From assembly GCF_900104475.1 (NCBI RefSeq), contig NZ_FNJR01000002.1:186001-250000 (forward strand): DNA of 64,000 nucleotides, read 5' to 3'. The notes under the pieces were generated by a model, which worked only from the letters and a program-made list of their open reading frames with translations, had not been told where the DNA came from and searched no databases. The stretch comes from Actinopolyspora xinjiangensis (GTDB taxonomy: Bacteria > Actinomycetota > Actinomycetes > Mycobacteriales > Pseudonocardiaceae). Both the position numbers and the translations under genes were made by a program. Positions 53,875 to 64,000 of this stretch are shown piece by piece; position 1 is the stretch's first letter; every line of letters starts with the position of its first letter.

Positions 53875-55143
53875 TCAGCCGTGCTCGCCCGGATCGTCGC
53901 GCCGACCCCCGACGGAGCCGCCGATCCTCCTGCGAGCGTGGTGCGTTCGCAGTGCGGCCAGGATCGTGACGACGGCCAACACCAGCAGCACCAGGAAACC
54001 GACGCCGAACCGCCCGAAGCGGCCGCCGTCCTCCTCGGAGCTCCGCTGTGCGGCCTCGACCGGAACACTGGTGGGAGTGGTGCTCGGTTCCGGGGCGCGC
54101 CGTGCCACCAGCTTCCCGACAGCCTGTCGTCCGTCCAGCCGGAAACCGTAGTCGAGCAGCGCGGCAGCCTGCTCGGACATGTCCACCGGGCGGTGTTCAC
54201 CGCGCAGCAGGACGGCGACCAGCTCGCGCCCGTTCCGCTCCGCCGCCACCACCCTGGTGTGCCGGGCGTCGTCGGTGAAACCGGTCTTGCCGAAGACAGC
54301 CCCCGGGTAGCCGCGCATCACGTCGCTGTCGCTGGCGATGCGCAGCGGTGGTTGGCCGGGCGGGGCGGGGAGTTGGGTGCGCTTCGCGCTCGCGGGCCGT
54401 GCGAACTCCGGGTGGTCCAGCGCGGCACGCAGGATCAGAGCCATGTCGTAGGCGGAGGTGCTCATACCGGGGCCGTCCAGTCCGGACGTGGTGGCGGCCC
54501 TGGTGTCCTCGGCGCGGAGCCGTCCGGCCAGCCGGTTCATGCGCCGCACGGTCTCCTCGGCGCCCCCGAGCTCGCGCGCCAGCGCGTGAGCCGCGTCGTT
54601 GCCGGACTGCAGGATCAGTCCCGCCAACACCTGGCGGACGGTGTAGGTGACGCCGGGTTCGAGCCCCACCGAGCTGCCCTCGACCTCGGCGTCGGCGCGG
54701 GTGGCCGTGATCGTCTCGCTCGGGTCGAGCTCACGTACGGCCACGAGCGCCGTCAGGATCTTGATCACCGAGGCGGGGCGGTACCTGCCGTGGGGGTTCT
54801 TGGCGGCCAGCACCCTTCCGCTGCCCAGCTCCGCGACGATCCAGGCGGCCGAGCTGAGCTGTCCCGGAGGCGCGGGTGCCCCTGGCGGAACCACGGGGCC
54901 GCAGCTTCCCATGCCGGGGCCGCCGATCGGTTCCTCCGGCACGGGCAGCGGTTCCGGCGAGGGTTCTCCGGGGGCGGGCTCCTCCGAACTGTCCACCGGT
55001 GGGGGTGGCAGCGTCGCGTTCGGGCAGTTCGGTCGTGTCCGGCTCGTCGCCGAGCCCGTGGGCACGAACAGTGCCATGGACAGGATCGCCGCGAGGACCA
55101 CCGCGGCGATGCGGGCCGGGGCGCGGTTGGCTGCTGTGGACAC
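53875..55143 (-). CDS. D-alanyl-D-alanine carboxypeptidase (PBP5-type)
   Basis: A 422-residue enzyme of peptidase family S11, trimming the terminal D-Ala of peptidoglycan stem peptides. The motifs are SxxK as 'S125-VI-K128' in 'RPASVIKIL', SGN at 180-182 in 'QSGNDAAHA' and KTG at 286-288 in 'GKTGFTD'. A signal peptide lies at residues 8-32, a Pro-rich linker follows, and a C-terminal membrane helix ('VGFLVLLVLAVVTIL') precedes a basic tail. It uses GTG at 55143 with TAGGCT seven bases upstream. It is convergent with yhjD and divergent from the SCO4848-family gene. Confidence 0.95.
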   Translation of the reverse strand: MSTAANRAPARIAAVVLAAILSMALFVPTGSATSRTRPNCPNATLPPPPVDSSEEPAPGEPSPEPLPVPEEPIGGPGMGSCGPVVPPGAPAPPGQLSSAAWIVAELGSGRVLAAKNPHGRYRPASVIKILTALVAVRELDPSETITATRADAEVEGSSVGLEPGVTYTVRQVLAGLILQSGNDAAHALARELGGAEETVRRMNRLAGRLRAEDTRAATTSGLDGPGMSTSAYDMALILRAALDHPEFARPASAKRTQLPAPPGQPPLRIASDSDVMRGYPGAVFGKTGFTDDARHTRVVAAERNGRELVAVLLRGEHRPVDMSEQAAALLDYGFRLDGRQAVGKLVARRAPEPSTTPTSVPVEAAQRSSEEDGGRFGRFGVGFLVLLVLAVVTILAALRTHHARRRIGGSVGGRRDDPGEHG

Positions 55144-55233
55144 GCGGACCAGCCTAGGTCACGGCGGAGTGACGCGAATCCGCCGACCGTGCCCCGTGGG
55201 GCTGTGGCGGCGGGCACAGTAGATACTGGGCCC

Positions 55234-55464
55234 GTGCGAATTACCCGTGGTATGGCGTTGTTCCTGCTGGCCTTCGGGGTTTGGTCCTGGTTGCTGTGGC
55301 CCACCTTCCTCCGCAACATCCTCGGCGACGAGCAGTCGTGGTCGAACGGGTCGCCGACGGCGTTCCTGTGGGTGCACGTGGTGATCGCGGTGGTTTCGCT
55401 CGTGCTGGGGACCGTCATCGGCGTGCTCGGTTGGCGGGCCCACCGCGCGAACCGGAGAAGCTGA
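55234..55464 (+). CDS. SCO4848-family membrane protein
   Basis: A 76-residue protein with two hydrophobic segments ('GMALFLLAFGVWSWLLWPTF' and 'VHVVIAVVSLVLGTVIGVLG') joined by 'NILGDEQSWSNGSPTAFLW', and a short basic tail. It matches the small conserved SCO4848 family by its Trp-Pro-Thr-Phe core, its length and its place beside the carboxypeptidase gene. The GTG at 55234 has TAGATA eight bases upstream and no ribosome site, so a leaderless start is likely. The function is unknown. Confidence 0.88.
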   Translation: MRITRGMALFLLAFGVWSWLLWPTFLRNILGDEQSWSNGSPTAFLWVHVVIAVVSLVLGTVIGVLGWRAHRANRRS

Positions 55465-55732
55465 CCGAGGGGGTTCCCCGGGCGGGTCCGTCCGCGACCG
55501 GACTCACCCGCTCGGGGGAGTTAAGTTTGTGACATGGGCCCGGTTGAGCGGTTCGGGCGAGACGTCGGCCACGAATCCGGATATCGTGATCCCGCGGAGC
55601 CACGAACATCACCGGGCCGGTGGCTTCCGCGTTTCCGTGCGCCGAGGCAGCCGAGGTGGTCACCCGCTGCCGAGCAGGGCCCGGGAGTGTGCGCCGTCGT
55701 CCTCCCACTCGTCGCGGCGCATACGTCCTCAC

Positions 55733-55758
55733 GACCCCGTACAACGAGGTACGGGGTC
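55733..55758 (+). terminator. Hairpin in the gap after the SCO4848-family gene
   Basis: A perfect 10-bp stem, GACCCCGTAC with GTACGGGGTC, and the loop AACGAG. It lies 270 bp past the SCO4848-family stop codon and could end that transcript or read-through from sdhB. Confidence 0.4.
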
Positions 55759-55802
55759 AACCCTGTGGCGAAAGTACGGCTCGTTCCCCGCGCGCGTCAC
55801 GA

Positions 55803-55845
55803 TCCGGCCGACCGCCGATTTCGCGCGAACCGGCGGTCGGCCGGA
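55803..55845 (-). terminator. Terminator of the succinate dehydrogenase operon
   Basis: A perfect 15-bp stem, TCCGGCCGACCGCCG with its complement at 55831-55845, and a 13-base loop. It begins 18 bp past the sdhB stop codon on the minus strand. Confidence 0.8.
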
Positions 55846-55863
55846 CCGTGGGGCGCCGAAACA

Positions 55864-56654
55864 TCAGCGCCTGCGGAACATCAGCGCCCGCTTGACCTCC
55901 TGGATCGCCTTGGTCACCTGGATACCGCGCGGGCAGGCGTCGGTGCAGTTGAACGTGGTGCGGCAGCGCCACACCCCGTCGATGTCGTTGAGGATGTCCA
56001 ACCGCTCCTCGGCGGCCTCGTCCCGGCTGTCGAAGATGAACCGGTGCGCGTTGACGATCGCGGCGGGCCCGAAGTAGGAGCCCTCCGACCAGTAGACCGG
56101 GCACGAGGTGGTGCAGGCGGCGCACAGGATGCACTTGGTCGTGTCGTCGAACCGCTCCCGCTCGGCCACCGACTGGATGCGCTCCCGTGTCGGGTCGTTG
56201 CCGGTGGCGACCAGGTAGGGCTTGATCGCCTTGTAGGCCTCGAAGAAGGGCTCCATGTTGACCAGCAGGTCCTTCTCGACCGGAAGTCCCTTGATCGGCT
56301 CCACCGTGATGGTGGTTTCGCCCTTCTTGGCGAACATGTCCTTCATCAGGACCTTGCACGCCAGCCGGTTCACACCGTTGATCCGCATGGCGTCCGAACC
56401 GCACACGCCGTGCGCGCAGGAACGCCGGAAGGTCAGCGTGCCGTCGATGTACCACTTGATGTAGTGCAGCAGGTTCAGCACGCGATCGCTGGGCAACGCC
56501 GGGATGCGGTACGACTCCCAGTGCAGGTCGTCGTCGACCTCCGGGTTGTAGCGCTCGATCTTGACCGTGACCATCGTCGAGCCCTCGGGGATCGGGGGCG
56601 CGTCCGAGGGCAGGTCGGCCGTCTCGGTGCTCGCGTTGGTGGTGGGGGCGGTCA

Positions 56655-56655
<1 letters not shown>
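55864..56655 (-). CDS. sdhB: Succinate dehydrogenase iron-sulfur subunit
   Basis: A 263-residue subunit of complex II carrying electrons from FAD to quinone. Three Fe-S sites are visible: [2Fe-2S] in 'RRSCAHGVCGSDAM', then 'CILCAACTTSCP' and 'CRTTFNCTDACPRGI' for the [4Fe-4S] and [3Fe-4S] centres. It starts at 56655, overlapping the sdhA stop by one base, so it is the last gene of the operon C-D-A-B. The N-terminal 20 residues are Thr/Ala-rich. Confidence 0.97.
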
Positions 56656-58445
<1,790 letters not shown>

Positions 58446-58481
58446 GGGGTCTCCTTGGCTCGTCGCCTGCTGGGCCGCGCG

Positions 58482-58901
58482 TCAGCTGATGTTCGGGTCG
58501 AAGGTGAACAGCACGTACGTTCCCAGAACCACGGTCAGCACGATCGAGCAGTACAGCAGCATCTTCAGCCAGAAACGGGTACGGTCGGAACGCGAGTAGT
58601 CGTTGATGACCGTGCGCAGCCCGTTGCCGCCGTGCAGCCCCGCCAGCCACAGCATCGTCAGATCCCAGAACTGCCAGAACGGGGACGCCCAGCGGCCCGC
58701 CACGAAGGCGAAGTTGATCCGGTGCACCCCGCCGTCCAGGAAAAGCATGATCAGCAGGTGCCCCAGGACGAGGAACAGCAGCACGACGCCGGACAGCCGC
58801 ATGAAGATCCAGCTGTAGAGCTCGAAGTTGCTGCGCCTGGCCGCGGGGCGAGCGGGGGAGCGCGGCTTGTCGACGGACAGTGGTGCTTCGGTAGTGGTCA
58901 T
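58482..58901 (-). CDS. sdhD: Succinate dehydrogenase membrane anchor subunit D
   Basis: A 139-residue membrane protein with three helices ('FMRLSGVVLLFLVLGHLLIM', a central one near 'WDLTMLWLAGLHGGNGLRTV', and the last near residue 115). The His in 'LVLGHLL' is a likely heme ligand and 'LHGGNGLRTVINDYS' is the family signature. It starts at 58901, eight bases after sdhC. No strong ribosome site is seen, so translation is probably coupled to sdhC. Confidence 0.92.
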   Translation of the reverse strand: MTTTEAPLSVDKPRSPARPAARRSNFELYSWIFMRLSGVVLLFLVLGHLLIMLFLDGGVHRINFAFVAGRWASPFWQFWDLTMLWLAGLHGGNGLRTVINDYSRSDRTRFWLKMLLYCSIVLTVVLGTYVLFTFDPNIS

Positions 58902-58909
58902 GGTCGGTA

Positions 58910-59344
<435 letters not shown>

Positions 59345-59793
59345 GACGGAAGGCCTCCAACGTCGCTGGTGGACTCTGGGCCCGCTTCGGCTGCTGTGCG
59401 GAGAACGGCCCGTAACCGCAGCACCCTGCGCCCGCGCCGATTACCCGAACGGACCCTTGACCCATCGGATGCTAGACCCGTGCCCCTCGCCTGTCCTACT
59501 CGCATGTGCCCGCTGTGATCGAGCAGACAACCACCGGGGGTGGGTTGATCGATGTAGATCCGTTCCGGGCCGGTTCGGCGCGGCTCCACGCGGTGGGCGT
59601 CAACCGGCTGGTCCGAGATTAGTGTCACTCTTATCGTATTAACGCACGTACCGTCAGGTGTGTGCAGGTCCGCCATTGTTCCTCGTTGACATATTTCACT
59701 TTTGGGCAGTGAGCGGCGCCTCCGGGACCGGAATGAAGGGTGATTACGTTGAGTAGTGCCCGAACGAGTGAGCGCGGGTGGTGATCGGGGAAC
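59345..59793. other. Divergent promoter region of sdhC and cdd
   Basis: About 450 bases without a gene. It becomes AT-richer from about 59600, and TTGACA at 59686-59691 could be a -35 box for the plus strand, though no matching -10 is clear at 17-18 bp. The sdh promoter should lie near 59400 but is not distinct. Confidence 0.45.
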
Positions 59794-60186
59794 TTGGTCG
59801 AACCCAACTCCGTCGACTGGCCGGCGTTGCGTGCCGCCGCCACCTTCGCTGCCGAACACGCCTACTGCCCCTACTCCGGGCTCGCCGTGGGGGCGGCGGC
59901 CCGCTGCACCGACGGGCGGGTGGTCGTGGGGTGCAACGTCGAGAACGCCTCCTACGGGGTGACCCTGTGTGCCGAGTGCACGCTCGTGGGAGAGCTCCAG
60001 ATGAGCGGGGGAGGTGCCCTGGTCGCCGTTTCCTGTCGGGACGGTCAGGGCAACCTGCTCATGCCCTGCGGACGGTGCAGGCAGCTGCTCCACGAGATGG
60101 GCGGACCGGAGTGTCTGGTGGACACCCAGGAGGGCATCCTCCCGATGCGGCAGCTGCTCCCGAGTCCCTTCTCCCCGCCGCCCTGA
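59794..60186 (+). CDS. cdd: Cytidine deaminase
   Basis: A 130-residue homotetrameric-type deaminase converting (deoxy)cytidine to (deoxy)uridine. The active site includes 'GCNVENASYGVTLCAECTLV' (Glu of the HAE/CAE motif, with zinc-ligand Cys) and 'PCGRCRQLL' with the other two zinc Cys residues. The start is TTG at 59794 with GGGG close upstream; no in-frame ATG or GTG lies nearby. It precedes the thymidine phosphorylase gene by 55 bp, forming a pyrimidine-salvage pair. Confidence 0.94.
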   Translation: MVEPNSVDWPALRAAATFAAEHAYCPYSGLAVGAAARCTDGRVVVGCNVENASYGVTLCAECTLVGELQMSGGGALVAVSCRDGQGNLLMPCGRCRQLLHEMGGPECLVDTQEGILPMRQLLPSPFSPPP

Positions 60187-60241
60187 CCGCGCCGCGTTCC
60201 CCGGACCCCTCACCCGAATCACCGACGAACCGGAGCTCGAC

Positions 60242-61537
60242 GTGTCGCACAGTGCCGTGGAGGTAATCCGCGTCAAACGGGACGGCGGCAGGCTCTCCAC
60301 CGAACAGATCCACTGGGTCGTGGACGCCTATGCCCGGGGCGAGGTGGCCGAGGAGCAGATGTCCGCCCTGGCCATGGCCATCCTGCTGCGCGGTATGGAC
60401 GACTCCGAGACGGCCCGCTGGACCACCGCCATGGTGGAGTCGGGAGAAGCGCTCGATCTCGGTGGGCTGGACCGGCCGACGGTGGACAAACACTCCACCG
60501 GCGGGGTCGGTGACAAGATCACCCTGGTGCTGACACCGCTGGTGGCCGCCTGTGGGGCCGCCGTCCCCCAGCTGTCGGGACGCGGTCTCGGCCACACCGG
60601 CGGGACTCTGGACAAGCTGGAGTCCATCCCGGGGTGGCGTGCCCGGCTGAGCACCTCCGAGCTGCGCCGCAACCTCGACGAGGTGGGGGCGGTGATCTGC
60701 GCTCCCACGGAAGGGATCGCGCCAGCCGACCGGAGGATGTACGCGCTGCGGGACGTCACCGGCACCGTGGAGTCGGTGCCGTTGATCGCCGCTTCGATCA
60801 TGAGCAAGAAGATCGCCGAGGGAACCGATTCGCTGGTGCTGGACGTCAAGTGCGGCTCCGGGGCGTTCATGACGGAGCCGGAGCGGGCACGACGGCTGGC
60901 CCGAACACTGATCGCCATCGGCACCGACAACGGGGTGCGCACCAGCGCGCTGCTGACCCCGATGTCCACGCCATTGGGCGCGACGGTCGGCAATGCCCTG
61001 GAGGTCGAGGAGGCGGTTCGGGTACTGCGCGGACGGGGCCCCTCGGACGTCACCGAACTCACGCTCGCGCTGGCCCGTGAGATGCTGGCGGCCTGCGGCC
61101 TGTCCGACGTGGATCCGGCGCGGGTGTTGGAGTCCGGGGCGGCCTACCGGCAGTGGCGTGCCCTCGTCGCCGCTCAGGGGGGAGATCCGGACGCGGAACT
61201 CCCCGAGGCCGCGCACGTGCACACCCTGTGCGCCACCAGGGGTGGGACGCTGGGCGAGCTGGACGCCCGCGCGATCGGCGAAGCCGCCTGGCTGCTGGGC
61301 GCAGGCCGTGCTCGCAAGGAGGACGAGGTGCGGCACGCGGCAGGTATACGTTGCCTGGTCAAGCCGGGTGACCGGGTTTCGGAGGGTGATCCGCTGCTGG
61401 AACTGCACACCGATGAGCCGAGCACGATCGAGGACGCGCTGCGGCGCCTGCACGGTGCCCACGAGATCACCGAGGGTGAGGTCCGGCGGCAACCGACGGT
61501 GCTGGAGCGAGTGGGTGGAGCCGACGCGGAGGTGTGA
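60242..61537 (+). CDS. deoA: Thymidine (pyrimidine-nucleoside) phosphorylase
   Basis: A 431-residue phosphorylase that splits thymidine and deoxyuridine into base and deoxyribose 1-phosphate. The family signature 'SGRGLGHTGGTLDKLESIPG' lies near residue 113, phosphate-binding 'KHSTGGVGDK' near residue 83, and 'MSKKIAEGTDSLVLDVK' near residue 187. A C-terminal beta/alpha domain completes it. The GTG at 60242 follows GGAG. It works with the upstream cytidine deaminase in nucleoside breakdown. Confidence 0.96.
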   Translation: MSHSAVEVIRVKRDGGRLSTEQIHWVVDAYARGEVAEEQMSALAMAILLRGMDDSETARWTTAMVESGEALDLGGLDRPTVDKHSTGGVGDKITLVLTPLVAACGAAVPQLSGRGLGHTGGTLDKLESIPGWRARLSTSELRRNLDEVGAVICAPTEGIAPADRRMYALRDVTGTVESVPLIAASIMSKKIAEGTDSLVLDVKCGSGAFMTEPERARRLARTLIAIGTDNGVRTSALLTPMSTPLGATVGNALEVEEAVRVLRGRGPSDVTELTLALAREMLAACGLSDVDPARVLESGAAYRQWRALVAAQGGDPDAELPEAAHVHTLCATRGGTLGELDARAIGEAAWLLGAGRARKEDEVRHAAGIRCLVKPGDRVSEGDPLLELHTDEPSTIEDALRRLHGAHEITEGEVRRQPTVLERVGGADAEV

Positions 61538-61572
61538 CGCCCACCGGTCCTCGAACTGGTGGGCGTCACACC
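61531..61572 (+). terminator. Terminator overlapping the deoA stop codon
   Basis: A perfect 15-bp stem, GGTGTGACGCCCACC with its complement at 61558-61572, and a 12-base loop. The left arm contains the TGA of deoA (61535-61537), so the stem forms as soon as the ribosome leaves. No U tract follows. Confidence 0.8.
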
Positions 61573-61741
61573 GGGTGGTCCCCGTTCATCCCCTTCGCGG
61601 TATGCCCTCCCGGTGGGAGACGGCGCACCGTCTCGGTTCCACCGGTGGCCCCGGCCGGTCCCGGTGAGCGGGGGGTGAGCCGTCCGGCGCTGCCGCGCCG
61701 AGCCGTCCCCCCGCTCGGAGGGGCCAACCGGAGGCGTTCAC

Positions 61742-62932
61742 TCAGGCGCTGTCGGCCGTGTAGTCGTCGTCGAGTTCGTCCGAACCGTTCGACTTGTCCG
61801 CGTCCCGTTTGGCGCTCTTGGAGCGTCCGCGACGCTGCTGCTGTTGCCGGGGCAGCGTCGTCGGCGGGGAGACGGCGGAGTTGTTCGAGGGGGCGCCGCC
61901 GCCGAGGATCAGCTCGGCGAAGGTCGCCATGGCCTCGTCCAGCTGTCCGGCGTGCTTGCGCTCGCTCTCCTCGTTGGCATTGCGCACCAGCGAGTCCAGG
62001 GCCTCCGAGTCCGGCCGCTCCGAGAGCGTTCCGCGCAACTGCGAGAGGTCCTCGCCGAGGGTGCTGCCGACGTCGCCGATCCGCTCGGTGACACCGCTCT
62101 CGACGGAGTCCAGGCGACTGTTGACGTTCTCCTCGACCGAGTCGATCCGGCCGGACACCTGGTCCAGGCGCCCCGCCAGTGCCTCCAGCCGGTCGGCGAG
62201 CTGCTGCAGCCGCTCGGTCGGGTCCACCGCCGGGCGCTCCGCGAGCGCGTCGAGCTTGCCGTTGACCTTCTCGGCGTTCTCGGAAAGGGTCTCGCCGATG
62301 CCGTTGCGGACCTCCTGGGCCGCGTCGGTCACCGAACGCTGCAACGATTCCCTGGTGCCGTCGAGGTGCTCGTGAACGCCTTCGTCGATCTCGGCGAACC
62401 GCCCGCGCAGGCTGGTCTCCATCTGGTCGAGACGCTCCCGGAGCGGCTCCTGGACGGAGCCGGGAACCTCCTCCAGGCGGGAGTCCTGTTTGTCCAGGTG
62501 CTGACCCAGTTCCTCGAGTCGTTTGTGGACGTGGGAGAGCTTGTCCTCCAGGCCGTCCACGCGGCCGTTCACGCCGTCGAACCGCCCTGCCATGCTGTCC
62601 AGCCTGCCGTCCAGTTGGGCGAACGGTTTGGACAGTTTCTCGGCGAGGCCCTCGACCTGGCTGTTCAGGCCGGAGATCGCGTTCTCTTGGGCTTCCAGTT
62701 TGGACAGTGCCTCGTCGAGTCGTTCGGCGAGCACGCTGACTTCGGTGCGATCCGGCAGCTCGGACAGCCGTTTGCGTACGGAGCCGAGTGACTCCAGCGG
62801 CGACATCCGGGCGTTGATCTCGTCGAGAGCGTCGAAGATCTGCTGCTGTTCGCTTTCGCGGATCTCCGCTGCCCGCGTCAGCATGTTCCGCATACGGTCG
62901 AACGACACCGTGTCTTGGCTGTTCTCGTTCAC
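61742..62932 (-). CDS. Long coiled-coil protein of unknown function
   Basis: A 396-residue protein. Residues about 15-300 are one almost continuous heptad-rich coiled coil, with short repeats such as 'LAERLDEALSKLEAQEN', 'LDGRLDSMAGRFDGVNGRVD' and 'LDQVSGRIDSVEENVNSRL', comparable to apolipoprotein-like or phasin-like repeats. The last 80 residues are different: a short amphipathic part, a Gln/Arg-rich run ('LPRQQQQRRGRSKSAKRD') and an acidic end ('SDELDDDYTADSA'). The GTG at 62932 has AAGGA 13 bases upstream. Long coiled coils of this sort are typical of actinobacterial polarity or cell-structure proteins; this one is not assigned. Confidence 0.8.
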   Translation of the reverse strand: MNENSQDTVSFDRMRNMLTRAAEIRESEQQQIFDALDEINARMSPLESLGSVRKRLSELPDRTEVSVLAERLDEALSKLEAQENAISGLNSQVEGLAEKLSKPFAQLDGRLDSMAGRFDGVNGRVDGLEDKLSHVHKRLEELGQHLDKQDSRLEEVPGSVQEPLRERLDQMETSLRGRFAEIDEGVHEHLDGTRESLQRSVTDAAQEVRNGIGETLSENAEKVNGKLDALAERPAVDPTERLQQLADRLEALAGRLDQVSGRIDSVEENVNSRLDSVESGVTERIGDVGSTLGEDLSQLRGTLSERPDSEALDSLVRNANEESERKHAGQLDEAMATFAELILGGGAPSNNSAVSPPTTLPRQQQQRRGRSKSAKRDADKSNGSDELDDDYTADSA

Positions 62933-63443
62933 GGCAAAGGTCGTCCTTCTTCGAGGGGGAGGGAGAGGACTATTGGAGCGTAGCGAGTGGGCGGTCGGTT
63001 GGGCATACGCCCCCCGGGATTTTCCACGAATACGGTGGCCGTTGTTCCCTCGAACGGAGTAATGTTTCGGAGATCATCGCAGGTGGTCGCGTTGATCACG
63101 AGCTCCTTCGTCGTGGTTCCCCGGGGTGTTCGGCGAGCCGCGGTGAGTGATCCCCCGCGAGCTGTGGTCGCGTAGAGTGATCGATTCTCGCACGAAAGTG
63201 GTCGTTGGTTCAACGGCAAGATTGAAGTTAACTGTGGTGTGCGCTGCCGCTGACCGGAGTTCCTGCCTCGAAAGTATGGCGCGAAGTCATCCGTGTGGTT
63301 GGTCGTGCGGCCGGACGGGAACCCAGTGGGAACAGCGGAGCGGACCGCCGCGACGCGAGGCCGTCGGAGTGCGCCCCGCGTCGCGCGCTCGTTCCGCTCG
63401 GTGTGCTTCGGGCCGGACGGCGAACGGGTCCACCGGTGCGGAG
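62933..63443. other. Gap with nothing recognised
   Basis: About 510 bases upstream of the coiled-coil gene. No gene, strong repeat or hairpin was seen; parts near 63030-63130 and 63180-63250 are AT-richer and may hold the promoter. Confidence 0.5.
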
Positions 63444-64000
63444 TCAGTGCACCCGCAGCCGCGCCTCGAAGTTCTCCACCAGCTCGCGCCACGCCGCGAC
63501 CTCGTCGTCGAACGGCGGGGTCGGGGGCAGCCGGTTGGGGTCGGGTCGGAGCACGAACGACAGCATCCACCCCAGACGTTCGGAGGGAGCCAGCGCGTTC
63601 TCCACGCTCTCGTCGCCCGCCCAGGCCGCCGCGTCGGTGAGCAGCTCCTCGGCGAGATCCAGCTGGGTCGGGTCGACCGCCGACGGGCCCTCGTCCAGAT
63701 CGGCGTCCAGCCCGCTCAGCACGTAGGTGTTGTCCTGTTCGACCTCGATCTCCAGTTCACCGCCCGTGGCCTTGTTCTTGACCGTGGGCCACGTCGCCAC
63801 GCGCGCCAGGTCCGAACCGTCCACCTTGTCCTCGGCCAGGTACCGGGCCAGCGCCCGGGGCGAGGTGCAGACGTCGATGCTGCCCTCGGAACCGAGGAAG
63901 ACCGGGTCGTCGTCGAGGTAGCAGCGCAGCGAGTAGTACTCCCGGCCACCGGTCACGATCTTGATCGGATCGATGCCGATCTCGCGCCAGAAACCCTGCT
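63444..64000 (-). CDS. Conserved actinobacterial protein, partial
   Basis: The gene runs off the right edge: its frame stays open through to base 64000 ('GFWREIGIDPIKIVTG' precedes what would otherwise be a GTG start at 63956). About 185 residues are visible. The pattern 'YYSLRCYLDDDPVFLGSEG', 'RALARYLAEDKVDGSDLARV' and 'ERLGWMLSFVLRPDPNRLPP' matches a conserved soluble actinobacterial protein sometimes labelled primosomal protein, without experimental support known to me. The N-terminus is outside the window. Confidence 0.75.
   Translation of the reverse strand, partial: QGFWREIGIDPIKIVTGGREYYSLRCYLDDDPVFLGSEGSIDVCTSPRALARYLAEDKVDGSDLARVATWPTVKNKATGGELEIEVEQDNTYVLSGLDADLDEGPSAVDPTQLDLAEELLTDAAAWAGDESVENALAPSERLGWMLSFVLRPDPNRLPPTPPFDDEVAAWRELVENFEARLRVH

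Larger units (their letters stand above)
55465..55863. other. Gap between SCO4848-family gene and sdhB
   Basis: About 400 bases with no gene. It holds two perfect hairpins, 55733-55758 (10-bp stem GACCCCGTAC) and 55803-55845 (listed separately), which would serve the convergent plus and minus transcripts. Confidence 0.6.

Noticed and set aside
59686-59691. TTGACA as the cdd promoter
   Set aside because: No -10 hexamer at the right spacing follows, so it was kept only as a note in the gap entry.

Overview
The window is high-GC, densely coded actinobacterial chromosome. GTG and TTG starts are common, several genes look leaderless, and there are DUF397 and DUF5753-type XRE regulator modules, FbiC (F420 pathway) and a block in the order trpS, yhjD, D-Ala-D-Ala carboxypeptidase, SCO4848-family protein, sdhBADC, cdd, deoA. 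This points to Actinomycetes, most likely Pseudonocardiales (an Actinopolyspora or Saccharopolyspora-like genome). The genus is an inference.

Layout. 0-5 kb: housekeeping (DUF3017 tail, DUF4253, DUF1918, a lipoprotein, a YdjM-type membrane hydrolase, NADP isocitrate dehydrogenase). 5-8 kb: TetR regulator plus MMPL exporter behind two stacked operator-like palindromes. 8-16.4 kb: membrane protein, XRE/DUF397 pair, thioesterase, tRNA-Val(GAC), EamA exporter, AraC regulator, DoxX, NhaC antiporter. 16.7-21.7 kb: a catabolic operon of Baeyer-Villiger monooxygenase, SMP-30/NHL propeller and SDR, preceded by a decayed TetR gene; the monooxygenase carries an in-frame TAG at its centre. 21.9-28.1 kb: DUF488, a divergent MarR/MMPL pair around a perfect 23-bp palindrome, a secreted adenosine deaminase, exonuclease III.

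28.1-43 kb is the accessory region. It holds an AT-richer module (small CPAVY protein, DUF6879, DUF5753 XRE, conserved hypothetical), a truncated gene tail, remnants of at least three transposases, a decayed SGNH hydrolase, P450 plus alpha/beta hydrolase, an MmyB-like XRE, MenB, a giant secreted ALF-repeat coiled-coil protein followed by a small membrane protein, a secreted protein, a fragment of a second exoIII gene and a 44-residue Cys-rich ORF.

43-64 kb returns to core genes: subtilase, fbiC, GT39 glycosyltransferase, DUF5666-like protein, trpS, yhjD, PBP5-type carboxypeptidase, succinate dehydrogenase (C-D-A-B), cytidine deaminase and thymidine phosphorylase (nucleoside salvage), a long coiled-coil protein and a partial conserved protein.

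The best candidates for something new are the TAG-split monooxygenase operon, whose three enzymes could form an alcohol to ketone to lactone to hydroxy-acid route, and the ALF-repeat protein with its membrane-protein neighbour. No CRISPR array, intact mobile element or phage was seen.
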